Shown here: piece after piece, positions 1 through 11,437 of the stretch | How positions within the stretch are numbered: the first letter of the stretch is position 1 | How the letters are laid out: the number at the start of each line of letters is the position of its first letter | Assembly (NCBI RefSeq): GCF_017315735.1 | Contig: NZ_JAFLRK010000001.1 | Coordinates: 310,001-374,000 of the forward strand | Direction: 5' to 3' | Source: Paracoccus shandongensis | GTDB lineage: Bacteria; Pseudomonadota; Alphaproteobacteria; Rhodobacterales; Rhodobacteraceae | Length of the DNA: 64,000 nucleotides | Made by a program: the position numbers and the translations under genes | Notes under the pieces: model-generated | Database searches by the model: none | Told to the model about the DNA's origin: nothing | The model's input: only the letters and a program-made list of their open reading frames with translations

Positions 1-8
1 GCGCGGAT

Positions 9-1228
9 CTAGCCCATCGGGGCAAAGCTTTCCACCCATGCGATCTGGCGCGGCAGGCTGTGGCGGTGCAGGTCGTATCCGTCCAGGATCGCCTGCCGCG
101 CCGCAGCCCGCAGCCGGTCGGCGTCAGGGTCGCCCGCCAGTCCCCGGATCAGCGCGGCGGACAGCGCGGGCACGTCGAAGAACGGCACCAGCCGCCCGTT
201 CTGCCCGTCGCGGATCAGTTCGCGCACGGGTTCGGTGTCCGAGGCGACGATGTATCCGCCAGCGGCCATCGCCTCGGTCAGGGACCAGGACAGCACGAAG
301 GGATAGGTCAGATAGCAATGCACGCGCGCCAGCCGGATCAGCGACAGATAGTCGGGATAGGCCACGCGCCCCAGGAAATGGACCCGGGACAGGTCCAGCC
401 GGTCGCCCAACTCGGCCAGCATCCGGGCCTTCCATGTGCCGCCGTCCCGGGGCGGGGTGCCGTAGCTGACGCCCTCGGCCCCGACGATCACGACCTGCGC
501 CTGCGGACGTGCCGTCAGCACCTCGGGCAGCGCGCGCATGAAGATGTGAAAGCCGCGATAGGGTTCCAGCGAGCGGCTGACATAGGACAGCACCTCGTCC
601 CCCGCCCGCAGCACTTGGCCGCCCGGCAGGGTCAGGCTGGCGCGGGGGTCGGGGCAGACGCGAACGGTGTCGATGCCGTCGTGGACAACGGTGATCTTGC
701 CGCGCAGGTCCGGCGGAAAGCTGTCGGCCTGATAGCGGGTGGGCGAAATCGCCGCATCGGCCTGCACGATGCCCTGGATCAGGTGGGCTGACCGGGCGAC
801 GGCCAGCATCCGCGCCTCATCGCTGTCGGCCTGGAACTCGGGATCGAAGCCGACATCATGGCCTCGGGTGCGATACAGAAGCTCGGCATAGACCAGCAGG
901 CGGGCGTCGGGCCAGATTTCGCGCAAAAACAGCGTCTCGCCCCAGCCGGTATGGCCGATGATCAGGTCGGGGGTGAAGCCATGCCGGTCCCGCATCGCCC
1001 GCGCGGCGCGCACCGCCAGATAGCCGCGTTCGGCATGGGTGGCATAGCTGCGGCCAAAGGCGCTGTTCGTCTCGACCGGATCGGGCGTCTTGTAGCGCAG
1101 GGTCGGGACAGGGCTTTGCCGCTGGTTCTTCTCATCCGTCAGGGCCAGCACCTGATGGCCGCGCGCGGCCAGCGCCGGGGCCAGATGGGGGAACTGGCCG
1201 GGGAAGTTCTGGTGGACGAACAGGATCT

Positions 1229-1232
<4 letters not shown>
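9..1232 (-). CDS. Glycosyltransferase family 4 protein
   Basis: A 407-aa protein with the two-domain plan of GT4/GT-B retaining glycosyltransferases. The N-terminus (MKILFVHQNFPGQF) is a first Rossmann strand of the kind seen in family members that move sugars onto cell-surface glycans. A second domain begins near residue 215 with a loop like SRSLEPYRG, and a glutamate-rich donor-site region (SLTEAMAAGGYIVASD) lies near residue 320. There is no signal peptide, so it should act in the cytoplasm or at the inner face of the membrane. It is the last gene of the leftward yej operon and overlaps yejF by 4 bp (ATGA), so it is probably translationally coupled. The sugar donor and acceptor cannot be told from sequence. 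Confidence 0.85.
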
Positions 1233-2823
<1,591 letters not shown>

Positions 2824-2827
<4 letters not shown>

Positions 2828-3930
2828 TTGAAGGTCTTTCGGGGGTCGAAGGCATCGCGTACGCCTTCAAAGACGAAGACCAGAAGCGACAGCATGATGG
2901 CGAAGGTGAAGAAGGCGGTGAAGGCCAGCCAGGGCGCCTGCAGGTTCTGCTTGGCTTGCAAGGCCAGTTCCCCCAGCGACGGCGCGGATGCCGGCAGGCC
3001 GTAGCCCAGGTAATCCAGCGCGGCCAGCCCGCTGATCGTGCCGGTCACGACGAAGGGCAGCATGGTCAGCGTGGCGACCATGGCGTTGGGCAGGATGTGG
3101 CGGAACATGATGGTGCGGTCGGACACGCCCAAGGCACGCGCCGCGCGCACATATTCGAAGTTGCGCGCCCGCAGGAATTCCGCCCGCACCACGCCCACCA
3201 GCGCGGGCCAGCCGAACAGGATGGTGACAAAGACCAGCAGCCAGAAGCTGCGCCCCAGGATCGCGAACAGGATGATGATGACGTAAAGCGAGGGCGTGGA
3301 GGCCCAGATCTCCAGCACGCGCTGGAACACCAGGTCGGTGCGCCCGCCGAAGTATCCCTGGATCGCCCCCGCTGCAATGCCCACGACCGAGGCCACCACC
3401 GTCACGATCAGCGTGAACAGGATCGAGATGCGGAAGCCATAGATCACCCGCGCCAGCACGTCGCGCGCGGTATCGTCGGTGCCCAGCCAGTGGGTGCCGT
3501 CCGGCGCGCTCGGCGCGCTGCCCACGTTGTTGATGGTCGAATAGTGGAAGGGGATCGGCGGCCAGATCATCCAGCCCTGCTTCTCCTTCGGGATGTCGCT
3601 GGTGCCCGCGTCCACGGCGGCGATCAGATCCTCGGGCGTGTCCCAGCAGTCCTGTTGCCCGCCGGTGACGATCAGGCATTGCACGGCGGGGTCGGTATAG
3701 ATCGCCTCGGTCCCGAAATCGCCGCCGAAGGCGGTTTCGGGATAGAAGTTGTAGGCAGGGAAATACAGCTCGCCCCGGTAGCTCGCGACGATGGGCTTGT
3801 CGTTGGCGACGATCTCGGCGCAGATCGCCACGATGAACAGCAGCGAGAAGATCACCAGCGACCAGAAGGCCCGGCCGTTGCGGCGGAAGTTGCGCCAGCG
3901 GCGGCGGTTGAGTTCCGACAGCGCCATCAA
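2824..3930 (-). CDS. yejE: YejE: peptide ABC transporter permease
   Basis: A 368-aa inner-membrane permease. After a basic N-terminus comes one hydrophobic segment (about residues 22-40) and a long periplasmic insertion rich in aromatic residues, then the BPD_transp_1 core with the EAA-type loop near residue 255 ([11 protein letters not shown]). The large first periplasmic loop is characteristic of the YejE/OppC branch. It pairs with YejB to form the channel for short peptides delivered by YejA and powered by YejF. Its start overlaps the yejB stop and its stop overlaps the yejF start, both by 4 bp. Confidence 0.92.
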
Positions 3931-5003
3931 CCGGCCCTCGATTCAAAGTCGATGCGCGGATCGACAAAGACATACATCATGTCCGACAGGATCCCCACGA
4001 CCAGGCTGAGAAGGCCGAAGACATAAAGCGTGCCGAAGATCACCGGATAGTCGCGCTGCACCGCGGCCTCGAACCCCAGGCGGCCCAGGCCGTCCAGCGA
4101 GAAGACCGTCTCGATCAGGATGGATGCACCGAAGAACACCCCCAGGAAGACAGCGGGAAAACCCGCGATCACGATCAGCATGGCGTTGCGGAAGACATGG
4201 CCGTAAAGCACGCGCCCCTCGGTCAGGCCCTTGGCGCGGGCGGTCATCACGTATTGCTTGTTGATCTCGTCCAGAAAACTGTTCTTTGTCAGCAGGGTCA
4301 GGGTGGCAAAGCTGGAAATGGTCGAGGCCACGACCGGCAGCGTCGCGTGCCAGGCATAGTCCTTGATCTTGCCCCAGACCGACAGGTCCGCGAAGTTGTC
4401 GCTGGTCAGCCCCCGCAGCGGGAAGATCTGCCAATAGCTGCCGCCCGCGAACAGCACCATCAGCAGCACCGCGAACAGAAAGGCCGGGATGGCATAGGCC
4501 ATGATGATCACGCCCGAGGTCCAGGTGTCGAACCGCGTCCCGTCCCGCACCGCCTTGCGGATCCCCAAGGGGATCGAGATCAGATAGGCCAGAAGCGTGG
4601 ACCAAAGCCCCAGCGTGATCGACACCGGCATCTTTTCCACCACCAGGTCGATGACGCTGATCGACCGGAACCACGATGTCCCGAAGTCGAAGGTCAGGTA
4701 ATTGCCCATCATCGTCAGGAAGCGTTCCAGCGGCGGCTTGTCGAAGCCGAACTCCTTTTCAAGCTGGGTGATGAATTCGGGCGGCAACCCGCGCGCGCCC
4801 TCGTATCCCTCGACCACGCCGGTGTCGGCGCCCGCGCCCGCGCCCGAGATGTTGCTGAAGGCGTCGCCCGACCCCTGAACCTGGGCCGCGATCTGTTCGA
4901 TGGGACCGCCGGGGACGAATTGCGTCAGGGTGAAGTTCACCACCATGATCCCGATCAGCGTCGGGATGATCAGCAGCAACCGCCGCAGGATATAGGCGCC
5001 CAT
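3927..5003 (-). CDS. yejB: YejB: peptide ABC transporter permease
   Basis: A 358-aa inner-membrane permease of the OppB/DppB class. The N-terminal segment ([18 protein letters not shown]) is the conserved first membrane helix of this class, followed by a glycine-rich periplasmic stretch and the BPD_transp_1 domain with an EAA-like loop ([11 protein letters not shown]) near residue 250. It is the YejE partner in a peptide importer. About 85 bp separate it from yejA upstream, long enough for a processing or attenuation site, though no strong hairpin is evident there. Confidence 0.92.
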   Translation of the reverse strand: MGAYILRRLLLIIPTLIGIMVVNFTLTQFVPGGPIEQIAAQVQGSGDAFSNISGAGAGADTGVVEGYEGARGLPPEFITQLEKEFGFDKPPLERFLTMMGNYLTFDFGTSWFRSISVIDLVVEKMPVSITLGLWSTLLAYLISIPLGIRKAVRDGTRFDTWTSGVIIMAYAIPAFLFAVLLMVLFAGGSYWQIFPLRGLTSDNFADLSVWGKIKDYAWHATLPVVASTISSFATLTLLTKNSFLDEINKQYVMTARAKGLTEGRVLYGHVFRNAMLIVIAGFPAVFLGVFFGASILIETVFSLDGLGRLGFEAAVQRDYPVIFGTLYVFGLLSLVVGILSDMMYVFVDPRIDFESRAG

Positions 5004-5089
5004 CGGATTGCCCTTGCCCCTTGCGGGCCTTCACGGCCCCGTTTTCCTTGTCCGGCCCTTGTCGGGCGGGACCGCCGGGAAATCAACCC

Positions 5090-6943
5090 TCAGCGGATCG
5101 CGCCGCTGGCCTTCAGTTCGGATTCGCGCGCGGTATCCGCCCACCAGAAATCCAGCGTGCCAAGCGCATAGGGCGGCATCTGTTCGGGGTGTCGGTACAT
5201 GTCGTAATAGGCCAGCGTGTATTCCGCCTTGAACCATTTCGGCACCCAGAAGCGCAGGCTGCGCAGCGCGCGGTCCAGCGCGTTGATGGCGACGATGTTG
5301 TCTTCCATGGTTTCCGCCTGCTGTCCGACCTCCAGCAGCTTGTCGATGGCGGGATTGGCAAGGCCCATGGGGTTGAACACGTCGTCCTTGTCTTCGGACC
5401 CGAAGACCTGGCCGGCATAGCCGCCGATCGCATAGGCCTGGCCCAGGCTGTCCTCGACCATGTCGAAGTCCTTGGACCGGGTGCGCAACTGCATTTCCGC
5501 ATTGTCCACACGGCGGTTGACGGCGTCGATGCCGATGGCGCGCAGGTTCTGGATGAAGGGGTTGATGATGCGGTCGTTGCCCACGTCGTCGTTCAGGATC
5601 TCGATGCTCAGAACCTCTCCGGCGGCGTTGCGGCGCATCCCGTCGCGGCCCACGGTCCAGCCCGCCTGATCCAGCAGCGCCACGGCACGGCGCATGTTCC
5701 CCCGGTCAAGCTGGCGTTCGCCCGACACCGGCTGGACCACGGCGTCGTCGGTCAGGATGCCCGGCGGCAGGTCGCCCGCGACAGGTTCCAGCAGCGCCTT
5801 TTCCGCGTCCGAGGGCGGGCCGTCCGCGCGGAACTGGCTGTTGTCCCAGAAGGAATTGACCCGCGTTTCCAGACCATACAGCAGCGTCTGGTTGGTCCAT
5901 TCGAAGTTGAACATCAGCCCGATCGCCTCGCGCACGCGGATGTCCTGGAACTTGGCGCGGCGCAGGTTGAAGACCCAGCCGTCGGCGCTGGCGATTTCGC
6001 CGTTGGGCAGCGTTTCCCGCACCACCGCGCCCGAGGCCAGCGCCGGGAAGTCATAGCGCGTGGACCAGTGCATCGACGATGTCTCATTGCGATAGGTGTA
6101 TTCGCCCGCCTTGAAGGCTTCGAAGGCGCTGTCGAAATCGCCGAACATCTCGTAGCGGATGCGGTCGAAGTTGTAGCGGCCCTTGTTGATCGGCAGATCC
6201 TTGCCCCAGTAATCGGGGTTGCGCTTGACGACCAGGGTGCGCCCCATGTCGGCGCGGTCGAACATGTAGGGGCCGGATCCGACATAGGGGATGGTGCTGC
6301 TCTGCTCCAGGTCGCGCTTGTTGTCCTCGAAGTCCTTCTTGGAAAACACGATCTGGTTGCCCATCTGCGAAATCACGTCGCGGCGGGGATAGCCTTCGGC
6401 GAAGGTGAACTTGATGCGGTGGTCGTCCAGAACCTCGGCCTTGGCGATCATCTGCTGCATCGCCATGCGGAAGGACGACAGGCCCTTGTCGCGCAAGGTT
6501 TCAAAGCTGAACAGCACGTCATGGGCGGTCAGGGGCGTGCCGTCGCTGAAGCGCGCCTCGGGGCGCAGGTTGAAGATCACCCAGTCCTTGCTGGGGGGAT
6601 ATTCCAGCGTCTCGCACAGCAGGCAATAGTCCACGCCCAGTTCGTCCGCCGGGCTGTCCATCAGCCGTTCAAGCTGGATCACCGCCAGCGCGATGGCGCG
6701 GCCCCGGTGGGTGAAGGGGTTGAAGCTGTCGAAGCCACCCACCGCGCCGAATGAAATCTCGCCCCCCTTGGGCGCGTCGGGGTTGACGTATCGGTAATGG
6801 GGGAAATCGGCGGGCAGCGCGGGTTCGCCGAACAGCGCGATGGCATGGGTCTTGATGACCTGTTCGTCGCCTTGGGCCTCTTGCGACAGGGCGGCGGATG
6901 CCGGGGCAAGGGCCAGGGCGGCGATCAGGGCAAGGCGGCGCAT
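5090..6943 (-). CDS. yejA: YejA: periplasmic peptide-binding protein
   Basis: A 617-aa SBP_bac_5 family solute-binding protein. The first 20 residues (MRRLALIAALALAPASAALS) form a Sec signal peptide with an AxA-like cleavage site, so the mature protein is periplasmic. HAIALFGEPALPADFPHYRY near the mature N-terminus, and the length of about 600 residues, match the YejA branch rather than DppA or OppA. It leads the leftward operon yejA-yejB-yejE-yejF-glycosyltransferase. The start at 6943 has a GGAG Shine-Dalgarno about 8 nt upstream. Family knowledge points to uptake of oligopeptides or peptide antibiotics of the microcin C type; the true ligand is unknown. Confidence 0.92.
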   Translation of the reverse strand: MRRLALIAALALAPASAALSQEAQGDEQVIKTHAIALFGEPALPADFPHYRYVNPDAPKGGEISFGAVGGFDSFNPFTHRGRAIALAVIQLERLMDSPADELGVDYCLLCETLEYPPSKDWVIFNLRPEARFSDGTPLTAHDVLFSFETLRDKGLSSFRMAMQQMIAKAEVLDDHRIKFTFAEGYPRRDVISQMGNQIVFSKKDFEDNKRDLEQSSTIPYVGSGPYMFDRADMGRTLVVKRNPDYWGKDLPINKGRYNFDRIRYEMFGDFDSAFEAFKAGEYTYRNETSSMHWSTRYDFPALASGAVVRETLPNGEIASADGWVFNLRRAKFQDIRVREAIGLMFNFEWTNQTLLYGLETRVNSFWDNSQFRADGPPSDAEKALLEPVAGDLPPGILTDDAVVQPVSGERQLDRGNMRRAVALLDQAGWTVGRDGMRRNAAGEVLSIEILNDDVGNDRIINPFIQNLRAIGIDAVNRRVDNAEMQLRTRSKDFDMVEDSLGQAYAIGGYAGQVFGSEDKDDVFNPMGLANPAIDKLLEVGQQAETMEDNIVAINALDRALRSLRFWVPKWFKAEYTLAYYDMYRHPEQMPPYALGTLDFWWADTARESELKASGAIR

Positions 6944-7040
6944 CGGCGAACTCCGGGTTTTGGTGTCTGCTGCACGCTAGGCAGCGCCGAAGACACGATC
7001 AAGCCGCGATTTCGTGATGGCCGCGCGACAGGTGCGCATG

Positions 7041-7066
7041 AAAAAAGGCGCATCCGAAGATGCGCC
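7041..7066 (-). terminator. Intrinsic terminator of cycM
   Basis: Read on the minus strand, 8-bp perfect arms (GGCGCATC / GATGCGCC) enclose a TTCG tetraloop and are followed by six T residues. It lies about 20 bp after the cycM stop codon, before the region upstream of yejA, so it separates cycM from the yej operon. Confidence 0.9.
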
Positions 7067-7086
7067 CCGATCTGGTGAAGCAGGCC

Positions 7087-7623
7087 TTACTGCTGGGATT
7101 GCAGATAGGTGATGATGTCGGCGCGGTCCTGCGGATCCTTCAGGCCCGCGAAGGACATCTTGGTGCCCGGCACGACGCCCTTGGGGTTGGTCAGGAATTC
7201 CTGCAACGCCTCGGGCGTCCACTGCGGCGCGTCGGCCTTGTGCGCGACCATGGCCTCGGAATAGCTGAAGCCCGCGACGGAAGCGACCTCGCGGCCCACG
7301 ACGCCGTTCAGGTGGGGGCCCACGCCGTCGGTGCCGTCCAGCTTGTGGCAGGCCTTGCACTTGCCGAAGTCCTTTTCGCCCGCCGCCGCGTCGGCCGAGG
7401 CCAGCAGGGCCGCGAAGTCGATGGTTTCCTCGGCCGCTTCCTCGCCGCCGCCCGCCGCTTCCTCGACGGGGATGGTATAGGCTTGCGCGACTTCCTCACC
7501 CTCGCCATGGGCGGCGGTGCCGACGTGATACAACGATCCCGCCGCCCAGTTGGCCAGCATCAGAAACAGCAGCGCGCCGATCAGCGCGCCGGCGGCCTTG
7601 GTCACGGTCATGGTGTTGAACAT
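7087..7623 (-). CDS. cycM: Membrane-anchored cytochrome c552 (CycM type)
   Basis: A class I c-type cytochrome of 178 aa from the chosen start (MFNTMTVTK). One N-terminal membrane helix (about residues 8-28) is not followed by a cleavage site and so acts as an anchor. A linker rich in alanine, glycine and glutamate follows, then the haem domain with CKACH (haem attachment) and a distal methionine in GTKMSFAGL. This layout matches Paracoccus CycM, which carries electrons from the cytochrome bc1 complex to the aa3 oxidase on the periplasmic side. In-frame starts up to 7656 exist, but the CycM family begins at MF. The gene is monocistronic, with its own terminator. Confidence 0.92.
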   Translation of the reverse strand: MFNTMTVTKAAGALIGALLFLMLANWAAGSLYHVGTAAHGEGEEVAQAYTIPVEEAAGGGEEAAEETIDFAALLASADAAAGEKDFGKCKACHKLDGTDGVGPHLNGVVGREVASVAGFSYSEAMVAHKADAPQWTPEALQEFLTNPKGVVPGTKMSFAGLKDPQDRADIITYLQSQQ

Positions 7624-7737
7624 CGCGTGCGATCCCCGCATTGGTAAGCTCGTCAATTCGTCGGGTATCTATCCGCTTTCGCTTTGAAGGATCAAGGTAT
7701 AGTTACCCCGCGACCAGTCAAAATTCGGACAGCGGCC

Positions 7738-8595
7738 ATGACGACCACCACGAACCGCATCGCATTCCAGGGCGAGCCCGGCGCCTACAGCCACGAGGCC
7801 TGCCGCAAGGCCCGGCCCGGGATGGAGGCCCTGCCCTGCCGCACCTTCGAGGACGTGATCGAGGCCGTGCGCAGCCACCAGGCGGATCTGGCCATGCTGC
7901 CGGTGGAAAATTCGACCTATGGCCGGGTCGCGGACATCCACCACCTGCTGCCCCAATCCGGGTTGCACATCATCGACGAGGCCTTCGTGCGGGTCCGCAT
8001 CGCACTGATGTCGCTGCCGGGCACCCGGTTGCAGGATGTGCGCCACGTCCGCGCGCATCTGGTGCTGATCCCGCAGGCGCGCGGCTTTTTGACGCGGCAC
8101 GGGATCACTGCCGCGGCCTCGGCCGACAGCGCGGGCGCCGCCGCCGACCTGGCGCGCGACCGCACGCCGGGGGAAGGCGTCATGGCCAGCGAACTGGCCG
8201 CCGAGATTCACGGGCTGGAGGTTCTGGCCAGCGACATCGAGGATCACCACCACAACACCACCCGCTTCCTGATCATGGGGCGGCAGCCCGACTACAGCCG
8301 CCGGTCCGACCGGATGCTGACCACCTTCGTCTTCCGCGTCCGCAACATTCCCGCCGCGCTCTACAAGGCCATGGGGGGCTTTGCCACGAACGGCGTCAAC
8401 ATGACCAAGCTGGAAAGCTACATGGTGGACGGCGTCTTCACCGCGACCCAGTTCTATGCGGATGTGGAAGGCCACCCCGAGGATCCGGCCCTGCAACGCG
8501 CGCTGGAGGAGCTGCGCTATTTCACCTCGTCGCTGGACCTGCTGGGCGTCTATCCCGCCGATCCGCTTCGCGAGGCGCAGCGCCAGGCGGTCTAG
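7738..8595 (+). CDS. pheA: Prephenate dehydratase
   Basis: A 285-aa enzyme that converts prephenate to phenylpyruvate in phenylalanine synthesis, in the cytoplasm. The catalytic PDT domain fills about residues 6-185, with VENSTYG and the catalytic TRF motif (NTTRFLIMG near residue 178). A C-terminal ACT domain (about residues 198-275) would bind phenylalanine for feedback control; its usual ESR signature reads ESY here. It is a stand-alone dehydratase without a chorismate mutase domain, as usual in alphaproteobacteria. The ATG at 7738 begins the conserved RIAFQGEPGAYSHEA region. Its promoter region is shared with the divergent cycM gene, and its stop overlaps the end of the convergent gene by 4 bp. 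Confidence 0.93.
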   Translation: MTTTTNRIAFQGEPGAYSHEACRKARPGMEALPCRTFEDVIEAVRSHQADLAMLPVENSTYGRVADIHHLLPQSGLHIIDEAFVRVRIALMSLPGTRLQDVRHVRAHLVLIPQARGFLTRHGITAAASADSAGAAADLARDRTPGEGVMASELAAEIHGLEVLASDIEDHHHNTTRFLIMGRQPDYSRRSDRMLTTFVFRVRNIPAALYKAMGGFATNGVNMTKLESYMVDGVFTATQFYADVEGHPEDPALQRALEELRYFTSSLDLLGVYPADPLREAQRQAV

Positions 8596-9044
8596 GCCGC
8601 CCGCAGGTGGGTCAGGAAATCGGCGATCCGCTGGTCATACTTGCGGTCCAGTTGCGACTTGCCCAGCTTGGCCGTCTGCAGCAGCAGCCGCGCGCGCATG
8701 TTGCGGGGGCGGACCTCGGTCTCGAACAGAAGGCGCGACTTGACCCGGCTCAGCGCGACCACGGTCATGTTGATCGACAGGTCGAACTGGTCGGAACGAC
8801 CCTCCAGCGTGATGTGCGACGGCCGGTCGAAGCGCGTCACCGCCAGCCGCGTCGTCCGGCGCTGCCCGCGCCAGTTGAATTCCAGATCCCAGCCAAGCCC
8901 GATCCCCGGTTCCTCGGCCGGGTCGATCCGGCGGACCAGCACGCCCCGGGCCGCCAGGGCCCTTTCGCTGCGGGGAAAATCGCCGGCGATGTCAAACAGG
9001 TTGCTTGCGGGAATATTGGTGTCGATGCGGGTCGAGAATTTCAT
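8592..9044 (-). CDS. SRPBCC family protein
   Basis: A 150-aa protein with the START/SRPBCC-like pattern: a first strand with ASNLFDIAGDFPRSE, alternating hydrophobic strands, and a long C-terminal helix (ARLLLQTAKLGKSQLDRKY). Such proteins bind hydrophobic ligands or lipids in a deep cavity; no ligand can be inferred here. There is no signal peptide. It is transcribed towards pheA and the two 3' ends overlap by 4 bp. Confidence is good that it is a real gene (conserved start, coding bias like its neighbours) and moderate for the fold. Confidence 0.75.
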   Translation of the reverse strand: MKFSTRIDTNIPASNLFDIAGDFPRSERALAARGVLVRRIDPAEEPGIGLGWDLEFNWRGQRRTTRLAVTRFDRPSHITLEGRSDQFDLSINMTVVALSRVKSRLLFETEVRPRNMRARLLLQTAKLGKSQLDRKYDQRIADFLTHLRAA

Positions 9045-9255
9045 TCAGGCTGACCATCCGAGGCATGTCTGCGGCAAGGGGCCGCGAACAGCGCGTTCAT
9101 AATCCGATAACGCCAAAAGATACAACCAAGCAGAGAGCCGTGATGCCCCCTGCCCGTGAAACCGGCAACCCTTGCGCCGCTTGTCCCAGGATAATGTGGC
9201 GGATTTGCATGTGCAATTGAATTAAGGTTCACGTCCTGCAATCTGTGGTTGAGAG

Positions 9256-11199
9256 ATGGGCCAGGGGCCGATAGCTTGGTCCGGCTGGCGCATGAACGCG
9301 CGGCGGCCTTGGATCGGGGGGCTCATGCCAGACGGAACGGGCGGGGTCGAGCTTTCCGTTCGCCCGTCAGCAGATGGGAACGAAACGATCGTGCTGCGTG
9401 TCCTGGCCACGACCGACATGCACATGAAGCTGCTGCCCCACGACTACCATGCCGACCGTCCCTGCCAGCAGGGAAGCCTGGCGCAGGTGGCGTCCCTGGT
9501 GGAACGGCACCGGCGGATGGCCCGCAACACGCTGCTGGTGGACAATGGCGATTTCCTGCAGGGCACGCCCCTGGGGGACCATGCCGCGCGGTCTGGCGGC
9601 AGGAACCATCCCGCCATCGCCGCCATGAACCTGATGGGCTATGACGCCGCAGCGATCGGCAACCACGATTTCGCCTTCGGGCTGGACGTGCTGCAATCGG
9701 CGGCGCGCCAGGCGCGCTTTCCCCTGCTGGCCGCCAACCTGCGGGTCAGGGGCCGCGCGGATTTCCCCCGCTATGCGATCCTGCAACGGCCCGTCGTGAC
9801 CGCCAGCGGCCGCCCGGCCACGCTGCGCATCGGCCTGGTCGGGTTCCTGCCGCCGCAGACCACCGCCTGGGACCGCGACCTGGCCGGGCGCATGGATTGC
9901 GACGACATTCTTGCCACCGCGCGGCGCGTCGTGCCGCAGATGCGCGCCGAGGGGGCGGATGTGGTCATCGCCCTGGCCCACAGCGGCATCTCGCCCCATC
10001 CCGCCGGTCCGGGGGCCGAGAATGTGGCGGCCGACCTGGGCGCGCTGGATGGCATCGACGCCATCGTCGCGGGCCACACGCACGAGGTCTTTCCACGCAA
10101 GACCCCCGTCCCGGCCGAGGGCATCGACACGGCCCGCGGCACGCTGCGCGGCAAGCCCGCCGTGATGCCGGGCTTTGGCGGCTCTCACCTGGGGGTGATC
10201 GAGCTGTCGCTGACGCGCAAGGGTGCCTCGGGCTGGCGCCTGGACCGCGCCACCGCGCAATGCGAACCCGTCGGCCCCCACCTGCCCCCCGCCCCCGCCG
10301 TGCTGCGGGCCGTGGCGCCCTCGCATCGCCTGACGCTGTCGCATCTGGGCACGCGCATCAGCAGCAGCGAACAGCGCATCAGCAGCTATTTCGCGCTGGT
10401 GGGCGTCGATCCGGCCCTGACGCTGGTGAACATGGCGCAACGCTGGTTCGTGCGCAAAAGCCTGCGCGGCACGGCGCTGGAGGGGATGCCGGTGCTGTCG
10501 GCGGCCGCGCCCTTCCGCGCGGGCGGGCGCGGCGGGCCGCTGCATTACACCGACGTGGCGCCTGGTCCCCTGCGGCTTGGCAACCTGACCGACATCTATT
10601 CCTTTCCGAATCGCATCTGCGCCCTGCCCGTCACCGGGGCCGATCTTCGCGGCTGGCTGGAACGGTCCGCCAGCCTGTTCAACCGCATCCAGCCTGGCCG
10701 CCCCGACCAGCCCCTGGCCGATCCCCGCTTTCCCGCCTATCAGTTCGACGTGATCGAGGATCTGCATTGGCGGGTGGACCTTTCGCAGCGCGCCGGTTTT
10801 TCGGCGGACGGGACCGCCACCGGCAGCAGCCGCATCCGCGACCTGACCTGGCGCGGGCGCCCGATCCGCGACAGCGACCGCTTCGTGCTGGCCACCAATT
10901 CCTATCGCCTGGCGGAATGCGGGTTGTTCGCGCCCCTGACGGCGGGCAAGCCATCCGTGGTGCCGCCCGGCCCGCAGACGCGCGACGTGATCCGCAACTA
11001 TCTGCGCCAGCGCCGCCGGGTGTCCATCGACGCGGCCCCGTCCTGGCGCTTCGTGTCCCTGCCCGGCACCTCGGTGATCTTCGAGACCGGCCCCGGCGGG
11101 TTGCCCCTGCTGCCCCGGGTCGCCGCCCGCACCAACCGGCGGATGGACCATGTGGGCGAAAGCGACAGGGGCTTCGCCCTTGTGCGGCTTCATCTGTGA
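9256..11199 (+). CDS. 2',3'-cyclic-nucleotide 2'-phosphodiesterase/3'-nucleotidase (CpdB-like)
   Basis: A 647-aa metallophosphatase of the UshA/CpdB family. The calcineurin-like domain carries the metal-binding motifs TTDMHM (DxH), DNGDFLQG, GNHDF and GHTHE; a C-terminal 5'-nucleotidase domain ends near residue 610 with ATNSYRLAECG, the substrate-stacking region of CpdB-like enzymes. Family members hydrolyse 2',3'-cyclic nucleotides and 3'-nucleotides, usually in the periplasm. No clear signal peptide is visible from any start (9256, 9292 or 9325), so it may be cytoplasmic or use another route. The ATG at 9325 follows a G-rich stretch and is a plausible alternative start. ffs follows directly. 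Confidence 0.85.
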   Translation: MGQGPIAWSGWRMNARRPWIGGLMPDGTGGVELSVRPSADGNETIVLRVLATTDMHMKLLPHDYHADRPCQQGSLAQVASLVERHRRMARNTLLVDNGDFLQGTPLGDHAARSGGRNHPAIAAMNLMGYDAAAIGNHDFAFGLDVLQSAARQARFPLLAANLRVRGRADFPRYAILQRPVVTASGRPATLRIGLVGFLPPQTTAWDRDLAGRMDCDDILATARRVVPQMRAEGADVVIALAHSGISPHPAGPGAENVAADLGALDGIDAIVAGHTHEVFPRKTPVPAEGIDTARGTLRGKPAVMPGFGGSHLGVIELSLTRKGASGWRLDRATAQCEPVGPHLPPAPAVLRAVAPSHRLTLSHLGTRISSSEQRISSYFALVGVDPALTLVNMAQRWFVRKSLRGTALEGMPVLSAAAPFRAGGRGGPLHYTDVAPGPLRLGNLTDIYSFPNRICALPVTGADLRGWLERSASLFNRIQPGRPDQPLADPRFPAYQFDVIEDLHWRVDLSQRAGFSADGTATGSSRIRDLTWRGRPIRDSDRFVLATNSYRLAECGLFAPLTAGKPSVVPPGPQTRDVIRNYLRQRRRVSIDAAPSWRFVSLPGTSVIFETGPGGLPLLPRVAARTNRRMDHVGESDRGFALVRLHL

Positions 11200-11204
11200 C
11201 GGGC

Positions 11205-11233
11205 TTGCATCGGCCGCGCAACGCGACTATCTA
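11205..11233 (+). promoter_or_regulatory. Probable sigma-70 promoter of ffs
   Basis: TTGCAT (11205-11210) and TATCTA (11228-11233) are separated by 17 bp and place a start near 11240, exactly where the SRP RNA helix begins. Both boxes are weak matches, so position is the main support. Confidence 0.5.
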
Positions 11234-11237
11234 GCAC

Positions 11238-11338
11238 CCCGAGAGGTTGGCGCGGGCAGGCGCCTCGCCAACCCGGTCAGGTCCGGAAGGAAGCAGCCGT
11301 AACGAGCCCCGCTTGGGTCGTTGTCCAGCCTCTCACCC
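11238..11338 (+). ncRNA. ffs: Small bacterial SRP RNA (4.5S type)
   Basis: About 100 nt. The universally conserved domain IV is visible (GTCAGGTCCGGAAGGAAGC, 11276-11294, followed by AGCCGTAACGA), with the GGAAG tetraloop region and the asymmetric loop that bind Ffh. The 5' GAGAGGTTGG (11241-11250) pairs with CCAGCCTCTC (11325-11334) to close the hairpin. The RNA forms the signal recognition particle with Ffh for co-translational targeting to the membrane. Its 3' end serves as the attachment site of the following genomic island, and the integrated copy keeps the RNA intact. Confidence 0.95.
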
Positions 11339-11342
11339 TTTC
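11316..11342 (+). repeat. attL: 27-bp direct repeat at the 3' end of ffs
   Basis: The 27 bases starting GGTCGTTGTCCAGCC and ending CACCCTTTC are identical to 51239-51265. The repeat covers the last part of the SRP RNA stem and a few bases beyond it. The integrase starts about 95 bp inside. This is the left core site of the island. Confidence 0.93.
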
Positions 11343-11403
11343 ATCCGCTAAGCTGTTGATGTGTAAAAAGGCCCTTGCGCTGCAGGGGCTTTGGTCGTTT
11401 CGG

Positions 11404-11424
11404 TGTTACAAAACATGTTACAAA
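11404..11424 (+). repeat. Candidate integrase arm sites (left pair)
   Basis: TGTTACAAA occurs at 11404-11412 and again at 11416-11424, repeated every 12 bp. The same 9-mer lies near the right end at 51197-51205. Pairs of short direct repeats just inside att cores are typical arm-type binding sites of tyrosine integrases. Function is inferred. Confidence 0.5.
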
Positions 11425-11437
11425 CCGGATCCTGCAG